Of a stretch of DNA of 64,000 nucleotides, positions 51,348 through 62,110 are shown piece after piece. Below the pieces are notes generated by a model. It did not search any database. It saw only the letters and a list, made by a program, of their open reading frames with translations, and was not told the origin of the DNA. The stretch comes from Chaetorhynchus papuensis (lineage: Eukaryota > Chordata > Aves > Passeriformes > Rhipiduridae). Made by a program: the position numbers and the translations under genes. The stretch is from positions 76,224 through 140,223 of the forward strand of contig VWYX01000696.1 of assembly GCA_013396525.1 (NCBI GenBank). The letters run 5' to 3'. Position 1 is the stretch's first letter. Every line of letters starts with the position of its first letter.

Positions 51348-54300
51348 TTGTCATGCACGCTGAATTAGTACCAGGATGAAGAATTTACAGATGGGACTAT
51401 GAATAGTGATACCTCTTATTTAGTTTTGAATAAACAAGTCTGTCCATAGACAGAAACAGACTTTTGATCTCGCTTGTTGCCTCCAGCTGCTCATTGCTTT
51501 TCACTGACTGGAAGATGTGCCCTCAGAGCTGAAGGCAGAAGGAGCACACTCTAAAACTAAAAAAAATCAGCTGGAGAGAGAAAATCATCTTCACCAGGAG
51601 ATTCAGTCGAACTGAGCAACAGCACTAATCAGGGATATTCACAAGTGAAAATGAAAAAAAAATGGGGTTTGGGAGGTTAGTTTTGCTTGGGGAGGAGGGT
51701 GAGTATGTTAAAAGGACCAGCTAATCAATAACCCGGAGGCCATGAAATAGTAGATGAATTAGGAAACCTCAAAAGTGCATTTTATTAACTTTATTTGGCT
51801 ATATTAGTCAAACAAAAATTATAATTATTTAATTTGCAAGTCACAAAATCTGACCAATACTTTTTCAAATAGAGTTTTTCTGGTAGCTAAAAGGATGAGC
51901 ATGCTAGTACTACATTCTAATGGAATTTCTACATGTACTTTCATTGGAAGCTGAAAAAATAATAGCCTATTTGCAGAAAAGAAAAAGACTGATCTTCATT
52001 TTTTCTAGAACAGTTTCATAATGCACATTATTCAAGACTAAAATCCTAAACCATTCAAAACAAAAAATGTAGAACTATCCTAGTTGGTAAATATGTGATT
52101 TCCTAAACACAAAGAGTATGCCATAATAATTCAATTATGCTAAAAAAGCAATTTATTACTATGCAAATCCTTTTGTTTTTTAAGACATATGGCATACAGT
52201 TTGGACAATAACATTATTTATGTTTTGAGATTTCATAATGCTTTGTCTCACTGATAGTTTCTTTTATAACATATATATTTTACTAGTAAAATGTTTTAAA
52301 CTATAGGATACGAGTTGTTCATTAATTCTGCTGTTTGATTAGAGACTTTCGGAAATTATTAAATGGGTCTCTTCCATCAGTGATAAAGGCAAAAAAATAG
52401 CTCAAAAAATATTTATTTTTTCCTTCCATTCATCCTCCTGAATACACAAGAGCATATAGTGATAAAATTTTGTACCCTTACAGACTTCATGCACAAGACT
52501 GAATTTCACTCAGAAAGGTGAAAGGATTTGAAAGGTAATTCTGCTGACATGTTTACCTCATAAATGTCAGGAAAATAATATGGCAAATGCCAGTCAGTGA
52601 CTCAATTTCAGACCAGACACAATCTCTCATTCCCAAATAATCTCCTCCTTTATTAAGATTAGGAAATCTCTAAGAGGAAGGGAAAAAAGGTTTCGTAATT
52701 AGTACTTAAAAACAAAATTGGAGGAAAAAAAAAGGTCTGCATGGATAGGTCTTGTAATGGTTTTCAGAGACCCTGTGAAAATCTAAGGATTTAACACAGG
52801 TGTATAGTGTGTTTTTTAAGGCATAAGGCAAAAAGAAAAAGATTACAGAGTGAAGTAATTATAATAGGATTTTTTTATAATTTCTAAAACATTGTAAATA
52901 CATATTTCTTTTCTACTCTTGAAATAAGCATCATAAACCAGAACATTTTTCTACACTTATGCAAAAATAAAGTCTCTTGTAGTGATTAAAGAGGAATTAT
53001 ATACAAATTCTCATATTGAAAAAAGCAGATTATTGTACACAAGTAGTTTTTTCTTAGAGGAAATAGAATTAAAATTTAAAATGTTAATAAATACATTAAG
53101 GGCATAGGGGAGAAAAAAGAAATGGAAAAGAAACAAAAGCAGCAGTTCTAATTATCTACTTTAGTAGAATGGAGTGATACATCATGAATAAATCCCTTAA
53201 ACTGTTAAATGTAAAACTTTCTGCCGTTTCATGTATGGGTTTTATAAACCATCAGATTTTTCCCACATGTAGGCCAATTAAAAAAAAAAAGATATCATGT
53301 AAAAATAAGTACCCGCATACCCGTGAATGGAAGAGAGGCAAGAAAAATCTATTTTCCTAAAACAATTCCTTCAAAATGTTACTGTAGTATTTGCATAGGG
53401 CACTTATCTGGGGACCCTGCATCCTCTCTAGCAATACTACTGCAAACACTGTCCTGTGGAACACTCTGGAATTTGAAAACAAAGTTTTACTTGAGATTTT
53501 CACTGCATGCATTAATAGCAAACCACAGCAAAGGCTCACGTTACAGTGAATTGGATCATCTGTTTCTTGATACTGGTTTAATTTTTAAAATAATTTCATT
53601 GCTGAATTACTCCACAATGGATCAATAAACCGCAACAAATATTCCTGCAAACAAACCAGACTACAGGTTTTAGAAAGCCATACTTGGTTCACAATTGCAG
53701 GTTATTTTTAATTACTTTTGCAATGACTACATTGATATTTTTAAAATAAAACCCCACAAACTTGGTTTTCTTTCCTAAGAAGAGAACCCAAATTGATTCA
53801 CAGTCAAAATTAGTCATTGCCCCTCTCTTCCATGGATCCTACAGAAATTTTAATCTCTGGCCTAAATTGCAAGTAAGAGACCTCATGTGTGTGCTACATT
53901 GGCAACACAGCTCCTAATCTAAACGTACAAACTACCATTTATTTGTTTCACTACCTTAACATTTTAGCTAGGCATGCTGAAATAAAACTAATGTCGATTT
54001 TTCTGTGCAATCCTACAAGGTCAAATTACTAACACAAACATCATTTCTGAAAATCATCTTTTTCTCAAGGATCGTCTTGCAGACTACTGCCATCAGCTTT
54101 GGGAATTTAGATCTATGTAAATGAATAACAGTTTAAGTGTAATGATCAATAGTTCTGTGAAAAATTAATACAATACAAAGTGAAAAAATACTTTGGAATT
54201 ATTCTAGCACTCTTCAACAATGGCTGCAAAACTTAAAACCCTCAAGGCAAATATCAGTTTAAAGCACTACTAGCTCACCAGGAATTTTACATCGATTACT

Positions 54301-55789
54301 TGTGAGAGGTCTTCGTTGCAAAGGAATTGCAGTCAATAATATAACATATATTTTGAAAGCAATGCAAACTTCTATTTTTCTTTCTTAGTTGAGTGTCCTC
54401 AGACCCATTTCTCTGATTGACTGTAACCATGACCTCTGTTAGCTCTTGTGCATGAAGTTTTTAATTAAATTTAAAAGATATCTGAATGAATTCTTAAGAG
54501 AACAATTGCTGTAAGTAATAATTAACTTAGTATTTGTTAATTTCATATCTATTTTATTAGTGTGAGTTATAATTACGGAACAATCTCTTAAACTTCATAA
54601 AGCTCTACTAATGAAGAGTAGTCTTTCACTTTCTTAAGTTTACTATCTTTTAAGAAGAAATAAAAACTGTTTAATGCCTCTTATTCTTCCCATTTAAATG
54701 GTTTGCTTTAGCAACAGTTCAGGCAAAGACATTAAATTACACTGATTTTGATATACAGAATGCAAACATCTGTTAAAAACCATAGTGATGTGAGCAAAAA
54801 AAATAATTCCAGGTTGTACTGAAGTCTTTGACACATTAGCAATAATAACCTATTCTTCTGTTGCTTAAACTGTAGTTGAACTCTCATCAGCTTAAAAACC
54901 TGGTCTACCAGAGTTGCAGTAGTTTTCTTGTTCAGAACATAATGGAATTGCATTTATCTTTTTAGACATTTCTACAGAAGTTGGTCTGAAATTCTGATTT
55001 ACTTTTTCTTACATATGAGGTACATTTTGAACCTTTGCAAAGTTTTTTTTCTCCACAATTTAATAGCTAACAGATGTACTTATAGCTATCCTTGGCTGAG
55101 AAATAATTTCAATCTTGACAGTCAAAAATGAGCTCTATATGGTATTCTAACCACCTGCCCACAAGCAAGAAAAATCTGCTTTTTTAGGATGCAGTAGCAG
55201 TGCCAAAGCAAGCAACTTGGCTCAGATAATCTGGATGAGGAACGATTGCCTTCAGTTTTATTTGACCCTGAGAAATCCAAAGGTCTCAGCAATCTGCATA
55301 TCTTTGGGTGTCATCAGGGAACAGACATAGTAGATAATGTCCTGTTTGCAGAGGAGATTGAAAAAAAAAGACCAACTCCTTTGTACTAGAGGTAGTCTCT
55401 ATCGTACTTAAGAACAACTTTTTCAGCATGAATTGCCGTACATGCTTATTGGGTTTGTGTGGCCAGGTTTTGGTAGCATGAGGTCTACAGGGGTGGCTCT
55501 GTGAGAAGCTGCCACAAGCTTCCCCCACGTCCAGAAAGGCCAACGCTGGCTGGCTCCAAGATGGACCCGCTGCTGGCCATGGCCGAGCCCATCAGCAACA
55601 GTGACAGGGCCTGTGGGATAACAGAGTAAAGAAGGGGGAAACATTGCTGTACAATGGTAATTTCTACCAAGAGAGTGATAACGTATGTTACAGCTCTGCA
55701 CACACCAAGTCAGTGAATGAGGAGGAGGTGCTCCAGGTGCCAGAGCAGAGATTCCCTTTCAGATTCTGGTGCAGACCCTGGTGGGTCAG

Positions 55790-56130
55790 GCTGTCCATCT
55801 GCAGCCTATGGAGGTCCCATGGTGCAGTACAGAACCACCTGCAGCCCATGGAGGACCCCACACCGGAGCAAGTAGACGATTGAAGGAGGCTGTGACTCCA
55901 TGGGAAACCCACTCTGGAGCAGGCTCCTGGCAGGGCCTGTGGCCACATGGAGAGAGGAGTCCATGCTGGAGCAGGTTTCCTTGCAGGACTTGTTACCCCG
56001 CAGGGGACCCACACTAGAACAGTGTCCTGAAGGACTGCACTGAATGGAAGGGGCCCATGCTGGAGTTCATGAAGAACTGCAAAGTGTGAGAAGGAGTCAC
56101 GTTGGAAAAGTTCATGTTGGAGACTGTCCC
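55790..56130 (+). repeat. Degenerate internal modules of the LTR, about 45-50 bp each
   Basis: A motif of the form CCCAC-CTGGAGCAG recurs near 55853, 55910, 55961, 56010, 56055 and 56099, so neighbouring copies are about 45-57 bp apart. The sequence between copies shares CTGCAGCCCATGG or AGGACTGCA-like text. The modules are diverged from each other, showing that this part of the LTR grew by tandem duplication before or after insertion. Confidence 0.7.
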
Positions 56131-56375
56131 ACCAGAGGAACACCAAGATCAAGCAGGAGAAGAGTGTGAGGAGTGCTCTCCCTGAGGGGGAAGGAGCAGC
56201 AGATATGTGATTAAATGATCACAACTGCCATTCCATGATCCCCTGCACCACTGGGTGAGGGAGGAGGGAGAAAAAATCCAAAGTAAAGTTGAGCCAAAGA
56301 AGAAGGGAGGGGTGGAGAGAAGGTGTTTTAAAGATTAGGGTTTATTTCTCATTATCCTATGCTGATTTGCTTGGT

Positions 56376-56381
56376 AATAAA
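56376..56381 (+). terminator. LTR poly(A) signal AATAAA
   Basis: AATAAA in the plus-strand LTR, about 185 bp before its 3' end, followed by a TTTTGCCCAAGACAGTAACAGG block. Its position fits the R/U5 part of the LTR and fixes the element's orientation. Activity is unknown. Confidence 0.55.
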
Positions 56382-56566
56382 ATATACTAATTTCCCCAAG
56401 CTGAGTCTATTTTGCCCAAGACAGTAACAGGTGAGTGATCTCTGCTTGTCCTTATCCCCACCCTCAGGCCTTTTGTTCTATTTCTTCTCTCATGTCCAGC
56501 TGAGGAGGAGAGTGATAAGCAGCTTAAGTGGGCACCTGGCATCCAGCCAGGGTCATCCCACCACAA

Positions 56567-59500
56567 TGTGGAATTTTTACCACGCACATCCATCTTAATC
56601 AAATTCACAGAATGAATAAACACTAAGATATTCAATTTCAAGTGACACACAGATCCCAAAACATGAACTTTACTGCAATATAACATGTAAGTTTTATTAG
56701 TATCACTGCAGGGAATCTTACACATGACACTAAACACCTTCCAGCTCCTAAGAAATCTTTTTCACTTCCAACACACACATAGAGCCATCTGTGCCTTTCT
56801 ACTTTAACTCTTCCCTTACATGTACATAAAGACACAAAGACAGGCTTATATATACGAAGCAACTATTTTTTTTTTCTGAAGGCCAGCTATAGACTATGCA
56901 TGAGAGTATGTAAATAGGTTAGAGAATATTCTCCAGTTGTGTGCAGCTATTAAATTTTGCCTCAGAGCTGAAATCTGTTTTCCTTATAAGCTGCAGATCC
57001 ACCAGTTATTGAGAGGCCTGATGATAAAAAATGCATCCAAACTCAGAACCTGGAAAGTGCTGGAGGAGCCCTAATGCTTCGGGTATTGCTTCATAAGCAT
57101 TGCCAGACCTGGTATATTGAGAAGGGAACCCCCACAAAAGAAGACAGAAATGACAGAATCTGAAACAAAAGACTCCCATTCAGTGAGATTAGGAATAGCC
57201 ATTACGGAGGCAGTGATTCCCTCTGCCTGTAATTGGGGAAATTTTTTATTGTATAAACTCTGTTTTCATTTTGCCATTAAATATTTTGAAATCTCAGGAA
57301 AAATGAACACTAATTTACTGCTTTCCTCATCTGGAACAGAATTATGATTACAAAAACACCCCCTTTTTAATAAATAAGCAAAGCAGTTAAAGCAAGCTGA
57401 ACTACAAACGCTATCTCTTTTTTTCCCATCTAAAGCATTCCTACAAAGTGCACCAGCGCAGGTTCCTACAACTGAACAGTGCTACGAATAAGCAGAAATT
57501 TGATAGGGAAAGTACAGAACATGTTTGTAGCTCTGCTTCGTCAATGTAATTCATTTTTCTGTTGTTTCTTTTTCTGTTGTTTATTTCTTCCCTGAATTTT
57601 CAAAATATCCTCAAAATACTCTTAAGCTTTTTAATGAGGAAGCAGCTATGGCACTGCTGCTGTTCTGAATGATCAACATACATAATAAAAAAAATGCTCT
57701 GCTTTGATACTCTTTACCTTCATATATATCTTTCTGGAGAAGATTTTCATTATGTCCACCATTCACTAAGAACGTTTCCCAAAGCTACAATTTAATTTGA
57801 TCTTGGATGATAATGATACGAGTTACTAGCACTTCTAGAATTTATTCTTTTCCTGTGCTTTAAAGATATAGTGTATATCTAGAGCCTAGGTTTTTCCCCT
57901 CTGGATACTTTTACCAGGACATAGGTATTTGTATCACAAAGATCTGTTATGCTGGTGCTGGCAAGCACTCTGTAACTTGATTCAAAAAAGCTACAGCTGA
58001 CAAAAGTTCTTTTCTAGGTCTTGTGAACTATTGAGTTGTAGAGGCAGTACTTACCAGCAATGCCAGGGGATCTGGATTTTAAGGAAATAATTTCTCCTTG
58101 GGTAAAATTTATTTTCATTCATTTGCAGTCACTTTTTATGATTCCCATTTCCAGCCTCACACTGTCTTTCTGTATATTTTTCAATTCATTCTGCCTTCCT
58201 TCAGAAACTGTAAAAGGCCACGGCAGATCACCATGCACATAACACTCAGCAGCAAAGGAATCTCCCTCTGCTCCTGAGAGTTTTGCTTACCTAGTCAGGA
58301 GGCATGTGGCTACATAAAGCATTTAATATTGCTTGTCCCGGCAATGCAGAAGTAATTTTGTTCTCACTGCTAAGAAAGATCAAATAACAGTAGCTTTCTC
58401 ACAGAGATTACTTTATCACTTTCACCTATAACATCTGTGAATAGTTTTGTTCTTGGGCCTTCTACCCTATACCTTTTATATTGAGTGCCACTTTATTTCA
58501 CCTGCATGTGTTTCTAGCACTGCTCTAGCACTAGCAGCATTCTAATTTTATGATCCTTTCCACAGCAGATCTCTTCAACTCGTTCAGGAAAATACATTTT
58601 AAGGAATTTTAATAAAACTATGGATGACTTCTGCAAACCTGTTTTAGAAATAATAGAGGTAAGTCCAGAATCTGGGTTAGGGGCATTTTGTTTGTTGGTT
58701 TTTTTGGGGGAGGGTTCTTCTTGTTGTTTCTTTGGTTTGGGTTTTTTTACAGATTGATTAAACCCAAAGCAAAATACTGCAAAGGTGGTACTATGGAAAA
58801 TCTGTTCAAGGACCACATTTCTTTCAAGGTCCATATATAACTTACATTACTACCTCTAACTATACTGAGAGCATTATTATTTAAAGTGGGTATTAAAAAA
58901 TCCCATATTTAAAATCAATATGTATTTTTCAATTTATTCAAGAGTGGATACTATCCAAAGATGACTGCATATGCTGTATGTATGTGAACAGAAATTACTA
59001 CACACTTTTACACAAATATGTCACTCCCATTTGGAATACTGAAACTACTTCATTCTTTTGCTCACCCCATTCTCTTAATCAGAAGAACTATAATTCTTTT
59101 CAGGATAAAATTTGAAACAAATACAAAATGGTAATTTTGTGTTGAAAAACAGAGCAATCCTTATTGGTTGCATAACTTTCATTTAGATGGCTAACCAGAT
59201 TATTGATTCAGCAGAAAGAAAACATACAATATCTCATTTTTCTCTACAAATCTTTCACTTGTGAATCTGATTCCAAATGCCAACACTATGCCCTTTCAAG
59301 TTAAGACTATGAAAATTATTCACTTAAGTTCTTTGATAAAAGTCCCATTAACCAAGTACATGCATCATTTCATTACCTTCTCACATTTCTCTACTAGATT
59401 ATATTGATAATTAGCATGACAGGTTTTTGCTAATATCATTAGTAGATATTAACAGTATCATATTATATCACATATTAGATGGGAATCATTTGTTAGATTC

Positions 59501-61619
59501 ATTATCATTAGCTTCATCATTTCACCAAGGTAAAAACTTACTAGCTATTCTAGGTCATCTAAGTGAATTGCCAAACCCTGACATCATTGGAAACTTTATA
59601 CCTGTAGGAATGGGAGGATGCATACAGATGAAAGAGGTGTTGCTATAAAAAATATTAATTCCTGCACCCTACACCCTCCTTTTATTAATATTTAATTAAC
59701 TGGGAACATTTTACTTTTAGACACATTTTAAAGAGTTGAAGACAATGGTTTTGAAGTGAACTTTAAAAGTTAAGATTTATGGCACTATCAAGATGAAAAT
59801 TTCACCTGATACCTAATGGTTTTTTTCTTCTCTTTTTCTGCAACATATGTAGAAATGCTCCTCTCAGTAATGCCTATGCCACCCTAAGAAAACAAATTAT
59901 CAAACTTTTCTAGATTATAAATTGTGGAATTTAAAATTTGATTCAGAAGCAAAACTCTAGCTTGCAGAATCTGCAATTATTAAACACAGCTCTCTATTAA
60001 ATTCTTCCTCTTTGAACTCATTTTTTCTACTCACCCAAATCCTCTCCCTTAGCAGTTCTGCCATTTCTTTTTGTGACAGAAACTGTCAAGGCAGAGGCTG
60101 CAGGCTGACCTTTGGTTACCTATCCTGTGTGTTTACTCAGCCTCAGAGAGAAGGTTGCTGGCCATGCCAGTCTTCCAACAAACAGGCTCTGTGAGAGGAG
60201 GAAGAGGTGTACAGGAGGAGAAGAGAAAAAAATGGTTTTAAAACTCTTTATATCTCAGAGGGGAAAATCATGGCAACCTTGGACAATCCTGTTGGCCTGT
60301 TCCTCTGCTAAGGAAATGCTGAATGAAGAATAATGCTCTTATTTTCAAAAAGTGGTGACAGAGGTGGTCACAGCAGCATTGCCTCCTCATCACTGTGCTA
60401 GATTCTTGTAGACCTGTGACTGCTAAAAGAGTCTGGCAACACCTCTGCCTAGGTCCAGCTGTAAGAAATAATTCCCCAGCCACACACTTCTCACAAAGGA
60501 GCTAACTGCTATACTTTCTTTATTGCTTAGGACTAAACAAAGGTATGGAAATTTTCAAATCTGCTTTAGGCAGCATATGCAAAATGTGGAACCCTTAATG
60601 TAATAAGTGTTTTCAAGATGTTTTGTTTTGTTTTAATTTATGGAAGGGGGAGAATTGCTATTCTTTGTACAATGGAAGCCTGAAACTTCACATGTCCTTT
60701 TACTAATGTTTGTTAGGGAATAATATTTAAAAATGCCTTTTATTGCTTTTCCTTTAGAAGTTTACTTTCTTTTTTAAAGAACACTACTATCAAAAAGATA
60801 ATTGAGAAGCTTACAAGTAAGTAATAAAAAATATTAACTCTGTACGGATAAATAAATTATTATTTTTATAATACAAGTTTTAATACAAGTTATGATTATG
60901 AGTTTTGAAACTAAAAAATATTTCAATTTTTTATTTCAAATATGTATGAAAATTTTTTTGTTAGTAATAAAGCTGCATTACAAATAATAATAGTATTATT
61001 ATAAGGTGTATTAAAAATAATGATACTTTCTGCTGAGAAAAAATCTGAGATAACCAAGGAGAAATTAAGGAAAAAGTTTTACACTCAGCAAAGGCTTTGG
61101 AACACTGGTCATACTTTGGGAAACATAAAGGAAACTAAGGTAATATGAAATTTCACATAACATAATTACAAACTTCCCTAAAATTTCAAAAATAGACTAA
61201 ATGCAGAAAGAAGTGTGTTTATCTTTTTTTGTTTCCCCTATCTTTATCTCATGCAACAAGAGCAATTGTCATAAAAGCTTGGTTTGGCTTTAGACTTGCC
61301 TGATTTTAATCTGAAAAACTTGCTTAACAAAATCTAAAAAAACAATAGGTTTCATATGTCTTCTGTTAAAAGATATGAGCATATATATGTAGATCAGACT
61401 GCAGATACCTACATTTGAACTGGTGGTGCTCTTTCAGACTGAACTTCCAAATTACAGAAATAAAATTGCAATTTGAAGTAAATATCAAGAAAAATCTTTT
61501 TCTTATTAGATTCATAGCTAAACAAAGATGTTATTTTTTCTTGGTGTTTAAGGTAAAGTTACGGTATATCCAAAAATCATTACTGATCATTAATCTTTTA
61601 TGAAGATTATAAGGAATGC
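56567..61619. other. AT-rich non-coding stretch, no gene recognised
   Basis: No gene recognised. The frames at 56387-56737 (minus, 116 codons, overlapping the LTR end), 57117-57347 and 58514-58834 (minus, 106 codons, lysine-rich because of a T/G tract) have no domain. A GC-richer piece at 60060-60480 was examined for exons and repeats and not recognised. The T/G-rich tract 58686-58748 is the inverse of the A/C-rich tracts elsewhere. Repeated TAATACAAGTT lies near 60870-60892. Confidence 0.55.
58686..58748 (+). repeat. T/G-rich low-complexity tract
   Basis: Mostly T and G, with TTTG, GGTTT and GGGTTT units; on the minus strand it reads as A/C-rich CCAAA-type sequence like the tracts at 35579 and 50533. 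It generates the lysine/proline-rich part of a spurious minus-strand frame. Confidence 0.75.
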
Positions 61620-62110
61620 CTGATTTCTGTGTCTGAGCAGCAGTCCATGTAGCCCAATAGTCTGTCTCCAGACAACTGGAAAAGCAGACAGTGCCCAGGT
61701 AAAGCACATTAGCCTGACTAGTCTCCCTGAGCATAGAGATTTAATCTATCAGAGATGTTTGGTTGTACATCGTTGTCTATTTGTTTTAGTACCTACTTAC
61801 CGATGTGTTATCCATGAATTTGTCTAAACAATTTTTCTATTTGCTTATGCTGCCTGCCTTCAAAGCATGCTGGGGCAACAAATTTCAGAAGTTCACTATC
61901 CACTGCACAAAGACTTTTTTCCATTCTAATAGACCAATCTCCCATGTAAAATGCCTCTGCTTCTGTATTGTGGTATTTGGTGAATAGTTCAGCTGGTCCA
62001 TCAGCATTGTTTTTTGTTATTTTTAACCTCTCTCTATGTCCATCTTTAAAATTATGTCTCAAGAAGCAAGAACTGACTGCATCATTTAGGGGTATTATAC
62101 TCCTACACTG
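61620..62110 (-). mobile_element. Old, diverged CR1-clade LINE fragment, minus strand
   Basis: Blocks resemble, in order, the reverse of an ancient CR1/L3-type 3' region. AGCCCAATAGTCTGTCTCCAGACAACTGG (consensus-like AGCCCAGTATCCTGTCTCCGACAGTGG) comes first, then AGTGCCCAGGTAAAGC and TTATCCATGAATTTGTCTAAACAATTTTTC. TGGGGCAACAAATTTCAGAAGTTCACTATCCACTGCACAAAG and a TAACCTCTCTCTATGTCC block follow. Divergence is far higher than in the other CR1 copies, so insertion was probably early in bird or amniote history. Both boundaries are approximate. The opposing frames at 61805-61987 and 61808-62062 lie inside it and are by-products. Confidence 0.7.

Larger units (their letters stand above)
43301..55446. 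other. Long AT-rich non-coding stretch, no gene recognised
   Basis: No gene recognised. Frames such as 45608-45865, 49032-49358 (minus) and 53323-53628 lack domains and are not bounded by convincing splice sites. The stretches 47400-47900 and 52080-52330 are very AT-rich with homeodomain- and POU-type motifs (for example ATGCAAAT at 52161-52168), which also occur often by chance at this composition. An A/C-rich tract lies at 50533-50570. A short LTR-like piece at 51322-51347 is listed separately. Confidence 0.55.
55447..56566 (+). mobile_element. Solo LTR of an avian endogenous retrovirus, plus strand
   Basis: About 1.1 kb of GC-richer sequence in AT-rich surroundings. It opens with a GGGTTTGTGTGGCCAGGTTTTGGTAGC head and continues through the GGACCCGCTGCTGGCCATGGCCGAGCCCATCAGC block. 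It then has repeated CTGCAGCC-ATGGAGG and CCCA-GCTGGAGCAGG modules, a TTATTTCTCATTATCCTA block, the poly(A) signal AATAAA (56376-56381), and ends CACCTGGCATCCAGCCAGGGTCATCCCACCACA. This order is that of an LTR family I remember from passerine and other Neoavian genomes (TguLTR-type; exact name not checked). No internal viral genes flank it. The 5' end may begin at a mutated TGTTGGG (here TTATTGGG); only ATG is shared by the flanks (55442-55444 and 56566-56568), so the target duplication is unproven. Minus-strand frames up to 154 codons here are by-products. Confidence 0.85.

Noticed and set aside
55485..56152. Minus- and plus-strand frames up to 154 codons
   Set aside because: They lie inside the solo LTR, overlap each other on both strands and show no viral protein motif.
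58514..58834. 106-codon minus-strand frame with a KKPKPKKQQ-type basic segment
   Set aside because: The basic segment is the translation of a T/G-rich low-complexity tract; no domain or splice context.
61805..62062. Opposed frames of 60 and 84 codons
   Set aside because: They lie inside the old CR1-clade fragment.
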